Source: Atriophallophorus winterbourni
Taxonomy: Eukaryota > Platyhelminthes > Trematoda > Plagiorchiida > Microphallidae
Direction: 5' to 3'
Length of the DNA stretch: 64,000 bases
NCBI GenBank assembly: GCA_013407085.1
Contig: JACCGJ010013839.1
Coordinates: 1-64,000 of the forward strand
This document shows, piece after piece, positions 50,801-56,297 of the stretch; within the stretch, counting starts at the first letter, position 1; each line of letters begins with the position of its first letter. The position numbers were made by a program, and so were the translations under genes. Under the pieces are notes generated by a model. It was not told where the DNA came from. It searched no databases and was given only the letters and a program-made list of their open reading frames with translations.

Positions 50801-53800
50801 CAAATCGCAATTATTGCCCAGAAGCCTTAATGTTCATAATAATAATAGGCAATTTTACTGCCCCTTGTTCTTCAATCTTGCGTGTTTTCCAAGGGAGTGT
50901 GAAAACGGTTACAAACGAATCCAAACACGATAAAATAATCATGAGTAATGCGTTGTAAGTTAAATATTTTAACCATTTTTGTTCTACTCAATGTTCCATT
51001 ACTTACACGTCATGGCCGAAAACGTGGTAATGGCATTCAACAAGAGCATATTCCAAGAGGCTTGACAATGTTTGGATGGGATTCAAAATTTGCAATTTTA
51101 TGGTGCTACAATGAACTATTATGTTCAGATGCTAAGTTTATACAGCGAATCGGTGTCCAGGCTGAAATGATTATCTTGGCCTAGTTGATTTATCGGCATT
51201 GCGCATGCATTTCTAAAAACACAAAAGAATAGAAAAAAATACGGGTTCTTATCATGGAGATTAATATACAGAAAACATGAACGTGACACGGCTTTTGTAT
51301 TTTATTAATATTACTCATCGACATATGACAGGTTTAAGCGTGGCCTCATGTCGTGGAAAAACTAACTGTTGCATGATCGGTATGAAGATAAAATTTTAAG
51401 CTTCTGCTTCAAGTTGGAGATGACTGAGTGCTGGTTTCGGCCAGTGAACAGAGAGCTCACAAGCCGTGCTAATCCAATCGCAGACATCTCTGCTAATGTT
51501 GTGGAAAAGATTGCTACTCTTGTAGCTGGTTGTATTGTCATGCGAAGCAACTTGGCTGGTGAAAGCGATGTAATCTGGAGCTGTACAACTCTGACCGAGA
51601 ATGAAACCAAAATGAACCAGCGAGTTAACATCATAACCGATTCCATCAAGCACTGAGGTGATCAGCTGTTTATTTATTCACGGTCTTGTTGCTTGCTGCA
51701 AATTAGCACGCCACGTTGACGCTAAAGATGTAGATGAAATCGCACCATGATGGTGAACTGATACTCAGGTCCATATTCTCTGAATTATATTAAGCGCAGA
51801 ATTAGGAGTGAAAACCTTCTCATCATACACACGCACATTTGCTAACCGGTTTGGTGTTGTTTATGCTAGCCGGGAAGAACCAATACGTTATAGAAATTTG
51901 AGATTCGAAACGACTGAGGGATGTTAGACCGGGTTTAAAATCATACCCCTCGTCTTATTTAAGTGTCTTAAATGGGTGTTGTTGTAGTCGAACTAGTAAG
52001 TGTGGCGATCTATCACGACGGACTACGCATCATATCATGCCCTGCCCATCACTTTAATTGAATATAGGTATAAATCATCATGATCACTTTAATTGAATAT
52101 AGGTATAAATCATCCTCAACTGCTTCATAAGTGAATGATCTGTATTTGAACATCGTGGTTCTTTGTAAGAACCATTTATAACAGTGTCATTCAATTATAA
52201 CCTTGTTTACCATTTATACACTGCTTCAAGGCTTACTGAACCTAATTTTATTGTCTCCACCTGATGATGGCAAACAGCCAGAAACCGGTAGTGGTGTGTA
52301 AGGGATGGGGATTTGAGCACCACAATACATTGAATGATCTTTCTTTTAAATCGGCCTAACCAAACGAATCACGCATTGGCCAAAATTTTAGAATTCCTAA
52401 AGTAGCCTCAAGCTTATCAACCAAACCAACGCAATAATTCTATCAACAGATAGCCCCGGCGCATCGTTATTTTTGACTTCGTTTCGAAAATTAGCTTTAA
52501 GTTACAAATGAACATATTGTCCGGATTTGAATTTATAGGCATCCGATTGTTTGATTTATTTTTCCAGCTTTGCCAAATCTGCCGTCGAGATAACAACGAA
52601 GCTCAACTTTTGCTATGCGACGGCTGCGATCATGGCTACCACACCTACTGTTTTCGTCCTCCCCTGACAAATATACCACAGGGAGACTGGTTCTGCCACG
52701 ATTGTGTTGCCAAGGCAACTGGACGCTCAATCTGTTACGTATGCGGACAACAAAAACTCCAATCGAACTCCACGCAGACCAATACGAACGGTACCGGTTC
52801 CGAGCAATCACAGCGTCTGCTGACGTGTGAAGTATGTTCGAGGTCTTTACATGGGCCATGTGCTAAGCCACCAATGCCCCGAATACCCAGACGCTGGTTC
52901 TGTGCGAATTGCATCGGCTGGTCAACGAAATCCCGGAAAGCGAATAACCCGACAGAAAGCGGAAATCCGTCCACACGAATTGCCAAAAAGACCGTTTCAG
53001 ACCTAGACACGGAATCGTGCAGTACGGAATCGGCCAATAAGGTGAGCATGAGCTTTTCATACCCGGTGACACGGATACATGTTACGAAGTCTACTCTGGC
53101 GCGGTCTAAAGATTTTCTGAGAACTTACTGAACCTAAAATAATCACTGAAATCTTTGTCAACCCAGCGATATATATGCATGTAATCACAAGCCTGATCCA
53201 GGCTAAGTGCCACACAGTCATTAGCGGCTAAGATATTGTCATGTTGCATATGCCTAAACATATATGGGACCAAAAAGAGAGTGTAGTTTACATTTTAAAC
53301 GTTACTCACACATTACACAAAGAGAAATGTGTAGGTGGTGTACGTATACTACGTATGTATTTGGAAATTAATATCGTCAAGCCATCATCATGGTAATGTT
53401 AGTATTAGAATCAATGAAGCACATGTAACTAGTGCATGAAGATGTGTAACCTCTATATCCCTGGTTGTGGATGATTATTAATGAACTTCAAGTTTTATCG
53501 GACATCTCCCGCGCACGTACACTTCACTACCGATTTAGAGCTGTTTGTGAAAAAAGTCGCATTAGTCTCAGTGAACCTTGAAACAGTTTCTGGCAAACAG
53601 CCAGAAACCGGTAGTGGTGTGTAAGTGCTGCGGATGTGAGCACCACAATACATTGGTCATTTTGAACGTCTTGAGCGCTTGACCATGAATCACTCTGTGA
53701 ATCTTTATTTGAACACCGTGGTTCGTTGTACGAACCATGTTTAACAGTGGCATACAAGTCTTACTTTGTTTAAATATAGTTTAATTGTAAAATCGTCGCA

Positions 53801-56238
53801 AGATAAAGATTGAAGTGAAAAATCAATGAAACTATCACCCTAGCTAGCATAATCAATGTCTTTCTCGCTCGCGTGAAACAACAAAAGTCAAGACGAGATA
53901 AAATGATAACAAAATGTAGACACGAAGCCACGTCAGTCTCAAGGGGTCATTGATTTGCGCTCGGTTAAGGCCAAACCGTTGTTTGGCTTTGTAAACATTG
54001 ACAGTCTGTTAAGAAAGGACAAATTGTGAATGTGATTTTACTGTCTGTACAGTGGGACTACGAGGAGTTCATGCGAATAGAAAGCGAGCTAAAAAACGAT
54101 AGCATAATGCGAGTGACAAAAATATGGGGAAACCGAGCTGTTTGTCTATTCGATTCAGTTTGAGATCGGTTTAATTCAGCGCGTCAGCTCATTAAATGAA
54201 TATAAATCATGACATTCTCGAACTCCGCCAGGTTTTGATAAGGTTGACACGACCAGCCTGTTCAATCATGTTTCCACACACTTATAGATGTGGTTAAATT
54301 CATGTACTTGAACAAAAATCATCATTTGAATTCATTTTCATCACACACACACACACCATGAACGATTTCGTGCTGTTTGTACTCATCAGACAGAGACAGT
54401 ACAGGGCATCAAAAGGTACAAGTTCCTACGTTATTTACCATTTCTCCACTGTTTCAACTCATGGGGATACTCACCCTACTGTCCCGACCTGATGAGTATA
54501 ACAAGCACGAAACATTTCGTAGGGTGTCTGTGATGGAAATGCATGCAAATGCGGATTAAACTGGTCTCTTTATTCATCTCAGGTAAACGCAATGCTGATG
54601 AAATTCAGCTTTGATTTGGTTTGATTTCAGTGGAGTTTAAGTGCAGTTGTGGGAGTGATTACCTACCTCGATAATAGCATCGTTATCGTCGAACTCTTCA
54701 ACATCAGCGCCAGTATCAAGTGCAGCATTGTGTTGCACTCAGATATCAATGCTGAATAGCTTTGAGGTTGCAGTCAGCTAGTAAAATTTGATTTTAGTTT
54801 TGTTAACTTCATTAACAGACTCCACACTGTTTGTTTTAATCGGGTTAAGACAATGAGCTCACGTACCATGAATACTGTAACATTTCGGAAAGGGAAAATA
54901 ATGTTGGAACATTGGATCCATTGTAGAGCTAGTGTATTAAAGTCAAGCGTAGTAACAAAATTAATTCAAGTCAAGCGGCAAAACGCTTTGTATTATTCTC
55001 TTTTGAGTTGTCACTTAATCAAAACCTTATTTGTGAAAGTGCTGTTTTAATAATTTGAGATTGGCCCAGATGATACTTAATTCGCTGGTTCCTGCAAATA
55101 ATTTTCAAGTCTTTTAAACGTTTACTCACTACTGGTAATTTCAGCATGTTAAAAGAAAGGCAACCACGGAGAGTACACATTCCTCTGATGATCTCTTGGT
55201 GGCGCCTTCCCCAAAGATATCTAAATCCAAACAAAATTCCTCGATGGATGCCAGTATGAAGTTTACCATCAAAACAGAACCTGTCAGATTTGAAAATATG
55301 AATAAACGAATGAAAGATCAAATGTTAATCAAACGACGGGGTCGAAAACCTGGCAGTAGCAAGAACATGCCGTTCTCTCACAAGCTATATAACCACAAAA
55401 CCGATCAGTGTAATAGCAAACGAAATGCTTCTAGAAAACCCGGTGTATCCATAACCCCCAGTGAAGTCGAATCTCCTCAAAGCAGTTTTGGAAGTTCGAC
55501 CAGTGAAACCGAAGAGGAAAACAAACCGCGCTCCTCAAGCAGTGTCCTTCCTCAGTACTTGGAAGATTGGATTCGGTATGTTTTTCATAAATCATTTAGT
55601 AGAAGTGGAGTAAAGTAGAAAAAGCTAAATACAAACTGATTGTGTTGGCAGCGTGAAAAGCTTAGGCTGCAAAATGAATTCTTTAATTAACGATGAACTG
55701 TCGTACATAGTTTCACAAATACGATTGTCAACAGTTTTTCTCACGCAAACGAATTACAGTTAGCTAAATGGCCATCTAGGTTCGGGCGGGTACGCTGGTG
55801 AACTGTAGTTCAGTTTATTTCACTGTTATCCGCCACTGTAGCCAAGCTCTCGTTTCAAAAGCGGCATATATATAAATTTATTCCATTATTATTATTTCAC
55901 ACAAATATCATAGTTGTTTTCCTATAGAAAGGTACGATATTTTCCAGTCATTCCGTTAGAAATTGAACCTTAGTTATCCAACGCCGAATCAGGGACGGAA
56001 ATATTGTTACCCTCATTTTGTGGTATTTGGGGTCTAGAGTCTACTTACGAATACCCGCGTTGTTCACACACTTACATAACAGAACACACTAACTTTTAAA
56101 AACGTAATGTGCGCTTCAATATTCGAGCTTTATGGTAAAGAGCGAATAGCTATACAATATTGTGGATATACCTATAATATTCTAATAAACCATACATTCA
56201 CATTTTTATCCAGGCTGTTCAAAGGACGGGTATAGGGC

Positions 56239-56297
<59 letters not shown>

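Noticed and set aside
5780..54562. CRISPR-like spacing of recurrent short motifs
   Set aside because: The recurring motif is the hammerhead core within repeats of about 220-240 bases in a eukaryotic gene; no short direct repeats with uniform spacers exist.
56242..56293. TA tract as a regulatory element or origin
   Set aside because: A plain dinucleotide microsatellite in an intron explains it.
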